Assembly (NCBI RefSeq): GCF_040654195.1
Contig: NZ_JBFAHM010000024.1
Coordinates: 1-64,000 of the forward strand
Direction of reading: 5' to 3'
Source: Hamadaea sp013361475
Lineage (GTDB): Bacteria; Actinomycetota; Actinomycetes; Mycobacteriales; Micromonosporaceae
Length of the DNA stretch: 64,000 bases
Every line of letters starts with the position of its first letter. Position 1 is the first letter of the stretch. Shown here one piece after another: positions 40,482 through 49,001 of this stretch. The notes under the pieces are model-generated. The model had not been told where the DNA came from. It ran no database searches and saw only the letters and a list, made by a program, of their open reading frames with translations. A program made the translations under genes and the position numbers.

Positions 40482-41222
40482 ATGCGGCTGACCGTTCTCG
40501 GAGGTTGCGGCGCGTGGCCCGAACCGGCCTCCGCCTGCAGCGGGTTCCTCGTGGAGCACGACGGCTTCCGGCTGTTGCTCGACCTCGGCTACGCCACGCT
40601 GCCGCAGTTGCTCACCCACATCGCGGCCGACCAGGTCGACGCCGTGTACATCACGCACGGGCATCCCGACCACTGCTCGGACCTCAACCCGTTGCTGCGG
40701 GCGCGAGCGATCGGCAGCCCGGCCGCCGCCCCGCTGCCGATCTACACGCAACCGGGCGCGATCGACGCGGTGATGGCGTTGGACCGGCCCGGCTGGCTCG
40801 ACGAGTACGCCGACATCCGCGAATTCACCGCCGGGGACGCCTTCGAGATCGGCCCGTTCCACGCCGTCACCGCGTTGCTGCCGCACTGGGTGCCCAACGC
40901 GGGCGTACGCCTGACCGCCGACGACCGCGCCCTCGTCTACACCGGCGACGGCGGTCCCGGTCAAGCCGTCGTCGACCTGGCCCGGGAGGCTCAGCTGCTG
41001 GTCGCCGAGGCGACGTACGCCGAAGCCGTGCCGGACGACGCGAAAGGCATGCTCACCAGTGCCGCCGAAGCGGCCGCGCAGGCGACCGAGGCGGGCGTCC
41101 GCGGCATGCTGCTCACGCACCTCGAACCGGGGACCGACCCGTACGCCGCCCGGGCGGCGGCCCGGCAGAACTTCTCCGGCCCGATCGGCGTCGCCACCCC
41201 GGGACTGGCGATCGAGTTCTGA
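40482..41222 (+). CDS. metallo-beta-lactamase-fold hydrolase
   Basis: 246 aa from ATG at 40482. MBL metal motif HGHPDH is in VYITHGHPDHCSDLNPLL, with later metal ligands in HAVTALLPHW, LVYTGDGGPGQ and LLTHLEPG. The N-terminus MRLTVLGGCGAWPEPASACS followed by GFLVEHDGF is that of the RNase Z/arylsulfatase-like small MBL group common in actinobacteria (one is encoded near rph in many genomes). Likely a zinc-dependent phosphodiesterase or esterase; the substrate is open. Confidence 0.87.
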   Translation: MRLTVLGGCGAWPEPASACSGFLVEHDGFRLLLDLGYATLPQLLTHIAADQVDAVYITHGHPDHCSDLNPLLRARAIGSPAAAPLPIYTQPGAIDAVMALDRPGWLDEYADIREFTAGDAFEIGPFHAVTALLPHWVPNAGVRLTADDRALVYTGDGGPGQAVVDLAREAQLLVAEATYAEAVPDDAKGMLTSAAEAAAQATEAGVRGMLLTHLEPGTDPYAARAAARQNFSGPIGVATPGLAIEF

Positions 41223-41229
41223 CCGGTCC

Positions 41230-42006
41230 CTAGCGGCTGGTCCAGCCGCCGTCGATGACGACGGTCTCCCCGGTGATGAGGGAGGCGGCCGGGGAGGCGA
41301 GGAAGACCACGACCCCGGCGACCTCGATCGGCTCGCCGATGCGATGCAACGCCGCCACCCGTTCCAGCACATCCGCCCGGAACTTCTCGTCGGCCAGCAC
41401 CTCGGCGGTGCCCGGCGTACGCACGAAGGTCGGCGCCACCGCGTTGACGGTGATCCCGTACCGCCCCCATTCCACGGCGAGGCATTTCGTCAAGTGCGCG
41501 ATGGCCGCCTTGGTCATGCAGTAGATCGCCTCGCCCGGCAGCGCCACGATGCCCGCCTGCGAGCCGAGGTTGACGATGCGCCCGTAGCCCTGCCGGATCA
41601 TCACCCGGCCCGCGGCCTGGCTCGCGAAGAAGGTGCCCTTGAGGTTCACCGCGAGCGTCCGGTCGAAGTCGGCCTCGACGACGTTCTCGGCGAGATTCTC
41701 CGGCGCGATCCCGGCGTTGTTGACGAGGATGTCCAATCGGCCGAACTCTGCGACGGCTGCGGCCACGGCCGGTTCGATCTGGTCGATCCGCGCCACGTCC
41801 ATCTGCACCCGCAGCGCACGCCGCCCGCGAGCGGCGATCTCCTCGGCCAGCCCGCCGTCGGCGGTCACGTCCCGCAGCCCGAGCACCACGTCGGCGCCGG
41901 CCTCGGCGAGCGCGAGCGAGATCGCCCGGCCGAGGCCTCGGGCCGCACCGGTGACGAGGGCGACCTGATCGCGTACGTCGAAGCGAGGAAGAGCGGCGTC
42001 CGTCAT
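41230..42006 (-). CDS. short-chain dehydrogenase/reductase
   Basis: 258 aa from ATG at 42006. Classical SDR: cofactor motif TGAARGLG, NNAG, and the catalytic Ser/Tyr/Lys in NLGSQAGIVALPGEAIYCMT then KAA. LRDVTADGG after strand 2 with Arg suggests NADP or NAD use cannot be decided. Ends with VIDGGWTSR, the usual FabG-like C-terminus. Located 25 bp downstream of der on the same strand; the reaction is unspecified. Confidence 0.9.
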   Translation of the reverse strand: MTDAALPRFDVRDQVALVTGAARGLGRAISLALAEAGADVVLGLRDVTADGGLAEEIAARGRRALRVQMDVARIDQIEPAVAAAVAEFGRLDILVNNAGIAPENLAENVVEADFDRTLAVNLKGTFFASQAAGRVMIRQGYGRIVNLGSQAGIVALPGEAIYCMTKAAIAHLTKCLAVEWGRYGITVNAVAPTFVRTPGTAEVLADEKFRADVLERVAALHRIGEPIEVAGVVVFLASPAASLITGETVVIDGGWTSR

Positions 42007-42031
42007 GGACCTCAGCCTAGAGGTCCAGCCG

Positions 42032-43411
42032 TCAGCGCTTCTTCGCCCGCTCCTCACGACGCGTACGCACCGAGATGTCGATCGGGCTGCCTTCGAAGCC
42101 GAACTCCTCGCGCAGCCGCCGCTCGATGAACCGGACATATCCGGCGTCCAGCGGTCCAGTGGAGAAGACGACGAAGCGCGGCGGAGCCACCCCCGCCTGC
42201 GTCGCGAAAAGCACTCGCGGCGCCTTGCCACCTCGCACCGGGTGCGGCGTGGCCTGCACCAGCGCGGTCAGCCACTGGTTGAGCTGCCCGGTCGGGATGC
42301 GCTGCTCCCAACTGGCCAACGCCGTCCGCAGCGCAGGAGCGAGCTTCTCGACGGCTCGCCCGGTCCGCGCGGAGACGTTGATCCGGGCCGCCCACGGGAT
42401 GCGCTTGAGCTCCCGCTCGATCTCCTTGTCGAGGTACCAGCGACGGTCGGCGTCGACGAGGTCCCACTTGTTGAACGCGATGACCAGCGCCCGACCGGCC
42501 TCGACCACCATGGTGAGCAGTCGTTGATCCTGCTCGCTGATGACCTCGCTCGAGTCGAGCAGCACGATGGCGACCTCGGCGGCCTCGATGGCGGCCTGCG
42601 TCCGCAGTGAGGCGAAGTACTCGGTGCCGCTCGCCTGCCCGGCTCGCTTGCGCAGCCCGGCGGTGTCGACGAACTGCCACACCTCGCCGCCCACGGTGAC
42701 CAGCGAGTCGACGGGGTCCACAGTGGTCCCGGCGACCGAGTCGACGACCGAGCGCTCTTCGCCCGACAACTTGTTGAGCAGGCTCGACTTGCCGACGTTG
42801 GGCCGCCCGACGAGGGCCACCCGGCGCGGGCCGCGCGGACGGTCCTCGACGATCGCCGGCGCCTCCGGGATCGCGGCGAGGATGGCGTCGAGCAGGTCGC
42901 CCGATCCCCGGCCGTGCAGGGCGGAGACCGGCTGCGGCTCGCCGAGGCCCAGCGACCACAGACTGGTCGCCTCGACCTCGATCGCGTTGTTGTCGGCCTT
43001 GTTCGCGACCAGGATCACCGGCTTGCGGCTGGCCCGGAGCATGCGGACGGCGGCCTCGTCGACGTCGGTGGCCCCGACGGTCGCGTCGACCACGAACACC
43101 ACGACGTCGGCCGTCTCGACGGCGATCTCCGCCTGCCGGGCGACCGCGGCCGCGCGGTCCTTCGCGTCGGGCTCCCAGCCGCCGGTGTCCACCACGGTGA
43201 ACTGACGGCCGTTCCAGTACGCGTCGTAGGCCACCCGGTCCCGGGTGACCCCTGGCTTGTCCTCGACGACCGCCTGGCGACGGCCGATGAAGCGGTTGAC
43301 CAGCGTCGACTTGCCGACGTTGGGGCGGCCGACGACGGCGACCACCGGGTTCACCGGCGCGGGACCGTCAGCGGAGCCGACGTCCTCGACCCACTCGAAA
43401 TCTTCGGACAC
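42032..43411 (-). CDS. der: ribosome-assembly GTPase Der (EngA)
   Basis: 459 aa from GTG at 43411 with GGAG 8 nt upstream; a GTG three codons earlier has a poorer site. Two tandem GTPase domains: GRPNVGKST and GRPNVGKSS P-loops, DTGGW and DTAGLR switch II, NKADNN and NKWDLVD specificity motifs. The C-terminal KH-like domain is recognised by KAPRVLFATQAGVAPPRFVV and the RYIRF-type RFIERRLREEFGFEGSPI. Essential for 50S subunit maturation. Encoded 20 nt downstream of cmk, the conserved actinobacterial pair. Confidence 0.97.
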   Translation of the reverse strand: MSEDFEWVEDVGSADGPAPVNPVVAVVGRPNVGKSTLVNRFIGRRQAVVEDKPGVTRDRVAYDAYWNGRQFTVVDTGGWEPDAKDRAAAVARQAEIAVETADVVVFVVDATVGATDVDEAAVRMLRASRKPVILVANKADNNAIEVEATSLWSLGLGEPQPVSALHGRGSGDLLDAILAAIPEAPAIVEDRPRGPRRVALVGRPNVGKSSLLNKLSGEERSVVDSVAGTTVDPVDSLVTVGGEVWQFVDTAGLRKRAGQASGTEYFASLRTQAAIEAAEVAIVLLDSSEVISEQDQRLLTMVVEAGRALVIAFNKWDLVDADRRWYLDKEIERELKRIPWAARINVSARTGRAVEKLAPALRTALASWEQRIPTGQLNQWLTALVQATPHPVRGGKAPRVLFATQAGVAPPRFVVFSTGPLDAGYVRFIERRLREEFGFEGSPIDISVRTRREERAKKR

Positions 43412-43431
43412 AGTTGTCACTCCAGGAGCCT

Positions 43432-44085
43432 TCACTTGTCGAGGAGGCGCAGCAGCTCGGCGACGACCTCGTCGATGCCCAGCTCGGTGCTGTCCAGGAC
43501 GACCGCGTCGGCGGCCTGCTTGAGCGGGTCGGTCTTGCGGGTCGAGTCGAGGTGGTCGCGGCGGCGCAGGTCGGCGGCGGTCGCGGCGTGGTCGGCGGCG
43601 TGCTCGGCACTGCGCCGGGCGGCCCGCGCGTGCTCGGAGGCGGTCAGGTAGACCTTCAGGTCGGCCGTGGGCGCGACCACGGTGCCGATGTCCCGGCCCT
43701 CGACCACGATGCGGCCCGCCTCGGCGATGATCTGCCGCTGCAGGTCCACGAGGAGCTGGCGGACGGCGGGGACGGCTGCGACGGCGGAGACCGCCTGGGT
43801 GACCTCCTGCCCCCGGATCGGGCCGTCGACGTTCACTCCGTCGACGCTGATCGACGGAGCGGCCGGATCGGTGACGATCTCCAGGGCGGCCGCGCTCACG
43901 ATCTTGTAGATGCCGTCCGGGTCGGTCAGCTGCGCGTCCGCCTGCAGCACGGCCCAGGTGGCGGCCCGGTACATCGCCCCGGTGTCCAGGTAGCGGGCGT
44001 CCAGCTTCGTCGCGAGCCGGCGCGACACCGTCGACTTGCCCGATCCGGACGGTCCGTCCACCGCCACGACCAGCGTCTGCGTCAC
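43432..44085 (-). CDS. cmk: cytidylate kinase
   Basis: 217 aa from GTG at 44085, preceded by GGGAGG; ten more codons are open upstream but lack a site. P-loop GPSGSGKSTVS, LDTGAMYRAATWAVL, EGRDIGTVVAP and the KVYLTASEHARAARR lid region are the standard Cmk features. Phosphorylates CMP/dCMP for nucleic-acid precursors, fitting with pyrG further along the window. The downstream neighbour is der with 20 nt between. Confidence 0.97.
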   Translation of the reverse strand: MTQTLVVAVDGPSGSGKSTVSRRLATKLDARYLDTGAMYRAATWAVLQADAQLTDPDGIYKIVSAAALEIVTDPAAPSISVDGVNVDGPIRGQEVTQAVSAVAAVPAVRQLLVDLQRQIIAEAGRIVVEGRDIGTVVAPTADLKVYLTASEHARAARRSAEHAADHAATAADLRRRDHLDSTRKTDPLKQAADAVVLDSTELGIDEVVAELLRLLDK

Positions 44086-44263
44086 GCCTGCCTCCCGCTT
44101 CCGCTCGCGGCCCATCGCCGCTCCACCGTCCCATTCTGCCCGGTCCCGGCCGCGAGGTCCGCGTCAGGCCACCGGAACGTGCCGGACATCTCCTCATGTC
44201 CCTTTCTGATACGCCGAAAGCAGCGCTCGGACGGGTCAGCTGCGTCCCACCGCCACTCCATCC

Positions 44264-44330
44264 CAAGGTCGTCGGCAGCCGACGTTCTTGGGGCATTTGG
44301 CAAGCTGGTCGTCGGCAGCCGACGATCTTG
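44264..44330. repeat. pair of near-identical hairpins between the MFS gene and cmk
   Basis: Copy 1 (44264-44290) and copy 2 (44301-44330) share GGTCGTCGGCAGCCGACG followed by N and TCTTG. Each folds on CGTCGGC-A-GCCGACG with CAAG/CTTG flanks. They follow the minus-strand MFS stop at 44388 and precede cmk. The 270-bp gap 44116-44387 holds nothing else recognisable. Confidence 0.75.
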
Positions 44331-44387
44331 CGACGTCCAGCGGCCGGCGACCAGCCGCCGGACCGGCCGCCGAAAGGGCCGCGTCGG

Positions 44388-45611
44388 TCAGGACGGGTGC
44401 TGGGCGAGGTCGGAGTCCGGAACCGGGCGCGGGCGGGGTCCGGGGATCGGCCGTGGACGGCCGACGGCGAGCGTAGCGGCGCCGACGGCGAGCGCGAGGA
44501 GGCCGCCGACCGGCCAGACGAGGGCCGCCGAGTGCGCGTACAGGGCGGTGCCGAGCGCCGGGCTCAAGGTCATGCCGGCGATCGACGCCGCACCGTAGAG
44601 GCTCTGGTAGCGCCCGGCCATCCCGTCGGGGGCGGCGTCGGCGGCGTACGCGGTCGCAGTGGGCTTGTAGAGCATCTCCCCCACCGTCACGACGATCATC
44701 ATGGCGACCGCCGCGATCAAGCCCAGTCCCGTACCGAGCAGCAGGTAGCCGGCTCCGACGAGCAGGAAGCCGACCCCGATGACGGCGACCGCCGAGTGCG
44801 CGCGCAGGCGTACCGCCAGAGCCGCCTCGGCGAGCACGATGAGCACGCAGTTGAGCGAGATCAGCAATCCGTAGGCGGCCGTCGGCTGGCCGTGGTCGCG
44901 GAGCCAGAGTGGCAGCACGGTGTATTGCAGCCGGTAGACGGAGTCGATGGCGACGATCGCCGCGAGCAGCGCGAGGATCCCGGGCCGGGCGCGCAGAGCC
45001 TCGATGAGGCCGCCGCGCGGCCGGGACGCCCCGGCGGCGACGGCCGGGCGCGGCACTCGGCTGAAGATGACGACCCAGAGGATCGCGCTGGTCACGGCGT
45101 CGAAGACGAACAGCAGCCCGAAGTCGTACGCCGCGAACAGCGCGCCGAGCGGCGGGCCGACGATGGTCCCCGCGTTGGAGACCGAGCGGGACAGGGCGAT
45201 GCCGACCCGGCGCAGCTCGGCCGGGATGGCGGTGGCGACCAGGGCGCTGCCGACCGGCCGGTTGATCCCGCCGATGGCCCCGGCGACCGCGATCAGCACC
45301 GGCAGCGCCGCGACCGGCGTGATCGGCACCAGCGCGCAGCACACGACCCAGCCGCCGACCGCGATCAGCATCGTGCGCCGCAGCCCGAATCGGTCGCCGA
45401 TCCAGCCGCCGCCGAGATTGCCGGCGATCACCCCGACCCCGTACGCCGCCGTGACGAGCCCGGCGGTCGGCGCGCTCATGCCGCGGTCGACGACCAGGTA
45501 GAGGGTCATGTAGAGCCAGGCCAGCGACCCGGCGGCGCTGACGAACTGGCCGATCATCAGGACGCGCAGCCAGCCGGGCAGGCGGCGGAGGGTGTGGACG
45601 ACGTCGCGCAC
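44388..45611 (-). CDS. MFS transporter (12-helix)
   Basis: 407 aa from GTG at 45611 with GGGGAGG six nt upstream. About 12 hydrophobic helices; motif A variant GGGWIGDRFGLRRTMLIAVG between helices 2 and 3 and GPPLGALFA in helix 5. The C-terminal tail is Pro/Arg-rich. The substrate is unknown; drug efflux is the most frequent role. A perfect 8-bp-arm inverted repeat lies 25 bp upstream and suggests repression by an unlinked regulator. Confidence 0.88.
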   Translation of the reverse strand: MRDVVHTLRRLPGWLRVLMIGQFVSAAGSLAWLYMTLYLVVDRGMSAPTAGLVTAAYGVGVIAGNLGGGWIGDRFGLRRTMLIAVGGWVVCCALVPITPVAALPVLIAVAGAIGGINRPVGSALVATAIPAELRRVGIALSRSVSNAGTIVGPPLGALFAAYDFGLLFVFDAVTSAILWVVIFSRVPRPAVAAGASRPRGGLIEALRARPGILALLAAIVAIDSVYRLQYTVLPLWLRDHGQPTAAYGLLISLNCVLIVLAEAALAVRLRAHSAVAVIGVGFLLVGAGYLLLGTGLGLIAAVAMMIVVTVGEMLYKPTATAYAADAAPDGMAGRYQSLYGAASIAGMTLSPALGTALYAHSAALVWPVGGLLALAVGAATLAVGRPRPIPGPRPRPVPDSDLAQHPS

Positions 45612-45635
45612 GGCAGCCTCCCCAGGCCATCTTTG

Positions 45636-45652
45636 AGTTCCCAATGGGAACT
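45636..45652 (-). promoter_or_regulatory. operator-like palindrome upstream of the MFS gene
   Basis: AGTTCCCA-A-TGGGAACT has perfect 8-bp arms and sits in the 56-bp gap before the MFS start. The sequence resembles sites of small winged-HTH regulators (HxlR/MarR type), but no such gene is nearby. Confidence 0.6.
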
Positions 45653-45667
45653 TACCAGACCGCCCGG

Positions 45668-47176
45668 CTACCGGCCCGCCCGCAGGTACGCGTTCGACAA
45701 GGCCAGCGCGGTGACGCTGAAGACGACGCCCAGGTAGACCGGGAAGAGGTGCTCGAAGGAGGTGTATCCGATTCCCTTGTGGATGATGAGGGCCGGGGCG
45801 AAGCCGGCGGTCGCCGCGCCGGCGAGCGTCCACCACACCCACGCCTCGCCCCGCCGCCAGCCCCACAGGCTGAGCAGCACGATCGACGCCGCCGTGGCCA
45901 TCAGCAGCCCGCCGAACCCGGCCCGGTCGTGGGCGATGAACGGGGCCAGGCGCGGATTCGCCGCGTCCAGGAACGCCGGATCGGTCCCCAGGAAGACCAG
46001 GTCGGTGTCGACGAAGACGCCGGTGAGCCCGACGATCGACACGGTGGCGCCGCCGGCGAACAAGCCGATGCCCGTGACGATCAGCAGCAGCTGTCCAGCC
46101 AGCGCCCGGCGGCGTTCCGGCTCCGGGCCCTCCGGCGCGACCGTCCAGCGGGCCACCGCCGGACGCCGCCAGGTGGCGAGCAGGAACATCGGGAAGAGCA
46201 CGATCGCCAGCGCGGTGTGCAGGGGCTCGACGAATCCGGTGCCGAGGAAGTAGAGCAGCGTGGGGAAGCCGATGAGCCCCGAGATCAGGTACGCCGCCCG
46301 CGCCCACGGCCAGCCGCGCCGGATGCCGCCCCAGGCGAGCCCGGTGTAGAGGATGCCGATCGCGACCATGCCGCCCGCCATCGTGATCCGGTCGTGTTGC
46401 AGGAAATGGGCGAGCCGGGCGTTCACAGCGTCCACATCAGATAGATTCATACCGAGGAAGTCCTGGTCGTACCAGAGCAGCACCGGACCGAGCGTGATCC
46501 CCGCCGCCACCAGCCCGCCACCGGTCATGGCCAGCCCGACGATCAGCCCCCACACCCAGGCCGGCCAGCGGCGCGGGTCGAGCCCGGCGTCTCGCAACCC
46601 GGGTGCGGGCGAAGTGGGCTGGCGGGCCTCGATCACCCGCTGGAACCAGCCCGGCCCGGCTTCGAGCAGGACGGCCGGGGGCGCCAGCACAGTCGCCGAC
46701 TCGTCGGCCAGGGCGGTCAGCGCCCCGTCGATCGACGGCTCGGTGAGGCGTACGAGGTCGGGCGGGTCGCCGACGATCACGCGGTCGACCAGCGGCGCGA
46801 GCTGCTCGGCCACCTCCGCCGTGGTGGCCCGGCCGATAACCTCACAGCGGCGGCCGGTCAGCGCTGCGCGTACGGCTGGAAGATCTGCGGCCTCGACGGG
46901 ACCGATCTCGATCACCGAGGCCCCCTGCACCGGCAGCGCCCTGATCGCGTCCCGGGCCACGCTCACCGGCACGCTGGCCCCGAACCGGCCGGCCAGATCA
47001 GCCGGAACCGCAGGGTGGTCGAAGACCGCCGAGACGGCCCTGGCCCCGCCCGGCAGTGAGACGAGCGTGGCCAAGCCGTGCAACGCTGCGCGCTGCGATC
47101 TGCGTACGCCCAGCACAGCGGCCGCGAGCGGGCGCAGAGGATGGTAGGTCCAGTCCGGCATGCGCCAGATGGTCAC
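45668..47176 (-). CDS. membrane protein with DHODH-like N-terminal domain
   Basis: 502 aa from GTG at 47176, overlapping the FAD-monooxygenase stop by 4 bp; ATG at 47161 is an alternative. Residues 1-175 resemble the N-terminal half of class-2 dihydroorotate dehydrogenase: WTYHPLRPLAAAVLGVRRSQ, LATLVSLPGGARAVSAVFDH and DAIRALPVQGASVIEIGPVE (compare LGFGFVEVGT in the enzyme). Catalytic FMN residues of the C-terminal half are absent. Residues about 205-500 hold roughly eight membrane helices in two similar halves (ALLIGAGITLGPVLLW-like and VSIVGLTGVF), each with an extracellular DxxNxRLAxFxxHDR-type loop: VNARLAHFLQHDR and ANPRLAPFIAHDR. Not a known enzyme; function unknown. Confidence 0.7.
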   Translation of the reverse strand: MTIWRMPDWTYHPLRPLAAAVLGVRRSQRAALHGLATLVSLPGGARAVSAVFDHPAVPADLAGRFGASVPVSVARDAIRALPVQGASVIEIGPVEAADLPAVRAALTGRRCEVIGRATTAEVAEQLAPLVDRVIVGDPPDLVRLTEPSIDGALTALADESATVLAPPAVLLEAGPGWFQRVIEARQPTSPAPGLRDAGLDPRRWPAWVWGLIVGLAMTGGGLVAAGITLGPVLLWYDQDFLGMNLSDVDAVNARLAHFLQHDRITMAGGMVAIGILYTGLAWGGIRRGWPWARAAYLISGLIGFPTLLYFLGTGFVEPLHTALAIVLFPMFLLATWRRPAVARWTVAPEGPEPERRRALAGQLLLIVTGIGLFAGGATVSIVGLTGVFVDTDLVFLGTDPAFLDAANPRLAPFIAHDRAGFGGLLMATAASIVLLSLWGWRRGEAWVWWTLAGAATAGFAPALIIHKGIGYTSFEHLFPVYLGVVFSVTALALSNAYLRAGR

Positions 47177-48264
47177 ACATCCCAGCGCAGCACGGGGGCC
47201 AGCCCTCGCAAGGTCAGCGCGGGCGGGATCAGCCGGGCGACCAGGTTGCGGCCCAGCACGCCCGCCGGCGAAGCCAGTTGACCGACCTGGCCCAGCCGCC
47301 GGGACCGCCGCACGATCATCTGCGTACGCCGTCGCCGCAGCCCGTCGTAGCGGGCCAGCGCGGTGGGCACGTCCTCGGCGGCGGTCACACAGCGGGCGAG
47401 CGTGACCGCGTCCTCCAGCGCCTGGCACGCGCCCTGTCCCAGGTTGGGCGTCATGGCGTGGGCGGCGTCGCCCAGGTACGCGACCCGGCCGCTGACGAAG
47501 CTGGGCAGGTCCGGCAGGTCGGTGATGTCGTGGCGCAGCACCGCCTCCGGGCCGGTCGCCGCCAGCAGCGCCGGAATGGGCTCGGGCCAGTCGCCGAAGC
47601 GCCGCAGCAGCTCGGCGTACTCGCCGTCCGGGGACCGTCCACCGGCCGGGACGGTGGCCGTGGCGAAGCAGTAGAACCGGCCGCCGGTCATCGGCGCGAA
47701 GCCGAACCGTTCGCCGCGGCCCCAGGTGACCGCGCCGTCGGCGGGCGCGTCGTACGCCGTGATCATCCGCCAGGCGGTGTAGCCGGCGTATCGGGGCTCG
47801 TAGCCGGGCAGCAGACGCCGGCGCAGCGTACTGGTGGCTCCGTCGGCCGCGACGACCAGCGGGGCGGCCGGCACGTCGTCGACCTCGGTCCCCAGCTGGA
47901 GCACACCGTCCGGCAGCGCGTCGCGCAGTAGGCGTACCAGGTCGGCTCGATGCACGACGACCATCGGATACCCGTACGCCCGGCTGATCTCGGCCGCCGA
48001 CGACCGGGACAGCCATCGTCCCCACCGATCCCGGATGCCGCCCTGGGCCTCGACCGCACCGAGCCCAAGCACCTCGTCTGCCAGGCCCAAGGCGGCCAGC
48101 GCGCGGATCGCGTTCGGCCACAGCGACAGGCCGGCGCCGATCTCGGTGATCTGCGGCGCACGCTCGAAGACGCGTACGCCCCAGCCCGCCCGATGCAGGG
48201 CGAGCGCCGCGGCCAGGCCGCCGATGCCGCCGCCGACGACGGCCGCCTCGCCGGACGGCGTCAT
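47173..48264 (-). CDS. FAD-dependent aromatic monooxygenase
   Basis: 363 aa from ATG at 48264, overlapping the upstream GNAT gene by 4 bp and the downstream membrane-protein gene by 4 bp. PHBH-type class A flavin monooxygenase: GxGxxG motif AAVVGGGIGGLAAALALHRA, DG motif VVAADGATSTLRR, and YLGDAAHAMTPNLGQGACQA binding the FAD phosphate. Length about 360 is normal for salicylate/zeaxanthin-epoxidase-like members. Hydroxylates or epoxidises an unknown substrate with NAD(P)H and O2. Confidence 0.9.
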   Translation of the reverse strand: MTPSGEAAVVGGGIGGLAAALALHRAGWGVRVFERAPQITEIGAGLSLWPNAIRALAALGLADEVLGLGAVEAQGGIRDRWGRWLSRSSAAEISRAYGYPMVVVHRADLVRLLRDALPDGVLQLGTEVDDVPAAPLVVAADGATSTLRRRLLPGYEPRYAGYTAWRMITAYDAPADGAVTWGRGERFGFAPMTGGRFYCFATATVPAGGRSPDGEYAELLRRFGDWPEPIPALLAATGPEAVLRHDITDLPDLPSFVSGRVAYLGDAAHAMTPNLGQGACQALEDAVTLARCVTAAEDVPTALARYDGLRRRRTQMIVRRSRRLGQVGQLASPAGVLGRNLVARLIPPALTLRGLAPVLRWDV

Positions 48265-49001
48265 CGCGAGTACAGGGTGGACCGGAACCGGGGTTCGAAC
48301 CCGGCGGCGAGGTAGATCCGTTCGGCCACCGTGTCCGGCTCGACCTGCAGGGTCAGCCGCTCGTCGCCCCGGGCGTACGCGTCGGCCCGGATGCGGTCGA
48401 GCAGCCGGGCGGCGTAGCCGCGGCGGCGGAACTCCGGCCGGGTGGCGACCGCGTACACCCCGCAGACGCCGTCGGTCACGACGGTGAGCGCCACAGCCGC
48501 CGGTACGCCCCCGGATCGCAGGACGTAGAAGGTCTGTGCCGGATCGGCGTAGTTGCCCCGGGCCTCCTCCGCGAGGAACTGCCGCCACCAGGCGAGGTCC
48601 TCCTCGGAATCCCCGGGCTCGGCGAAGCCGGCCGTCTGGGCGGCGGCGAACGCGTCCGCGTCGGCGTCCGAGGCGACGACGTCCACCGTGACGCCGCCGG
48701 GCAGGGCCGCCGCAGCGCCGGGCCGCACCGGGGCATCCAGGTAGGACAGCTCACTCGACAGGCGGAAGCCGAGGTCGGCGAGCCGGGGCGGCCAGGACTC
48801 GTCGCTCCAGGAGAAGAGCCGCACGGTCGTCACCTCCGGCGGGACCTCCGTGTCCGGCATCAGCGGCGCCCACCACGACAGGAAGTCGGCCCGCCCGGCC
48901 AGCTCGATGGCCGCACCCTTGCGGTGCAGTACGCCCCGCTGCGCCCCCATGAAGGCGAAGTGGTTCTCGGCCAGCGCGCTGTCGGCGTAATCAGGGAACA
49001 A
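48261..49001 (-). CDS. GNAT-family N-acetyltransferase
   Basis: 246 aa from TTG at 49001, chosen because GGAGG lies 6 nt upstream inside the previous gene; an ATG at 49028 is an alternative with a poorer site. N-terminal half (about 1-115) is a degenerate GNAT-like or adaptor region (NHFAFMGAQRGVLHRKGAAI). The C-terminal half is a full GNAT domain with VYAVATRPEFRRRGYAARLL (motif A acetyl-CoA loop R/Q-x-x-G-x-A) and ERIYLAAGFEPRFRSTLY. Substrate unknown. Second gene of a four-gene coupled unit (GNAT, GNAT, FAD monooxygenase, membrane protein). Confidence 0.85.
   Translation of the reverse strand: MFPDYADSALAENHFAFMGAQRGVLHRKGAAIELAGRADFLSWWAPLMPDTEVPPEVTTVRLFSWSDESWPPRLADLGFRLSSELSYLDAPVRPGAAAALPGGVTVDVVASDADADAFAAAQTAGFAEPGDSEEDLAWWRQFLAEEARGNYADPAQTFYVLRSGGVPAAVALTVVTDGVCGVYAVATRPEFRRRGYAARLLDRIRADAYARGDERLTLQVEPDTVAERIYLAAGFEPRFRSTLYSR

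Noticed and set aside
41233..41249. GCGGCT/AGCCGC hairpin near the convergent MBL/SDR ends
   Set aside because: Only a 6-bp stem, and it lies inside the SDR C-terminal codons; too weak to call a terminator.
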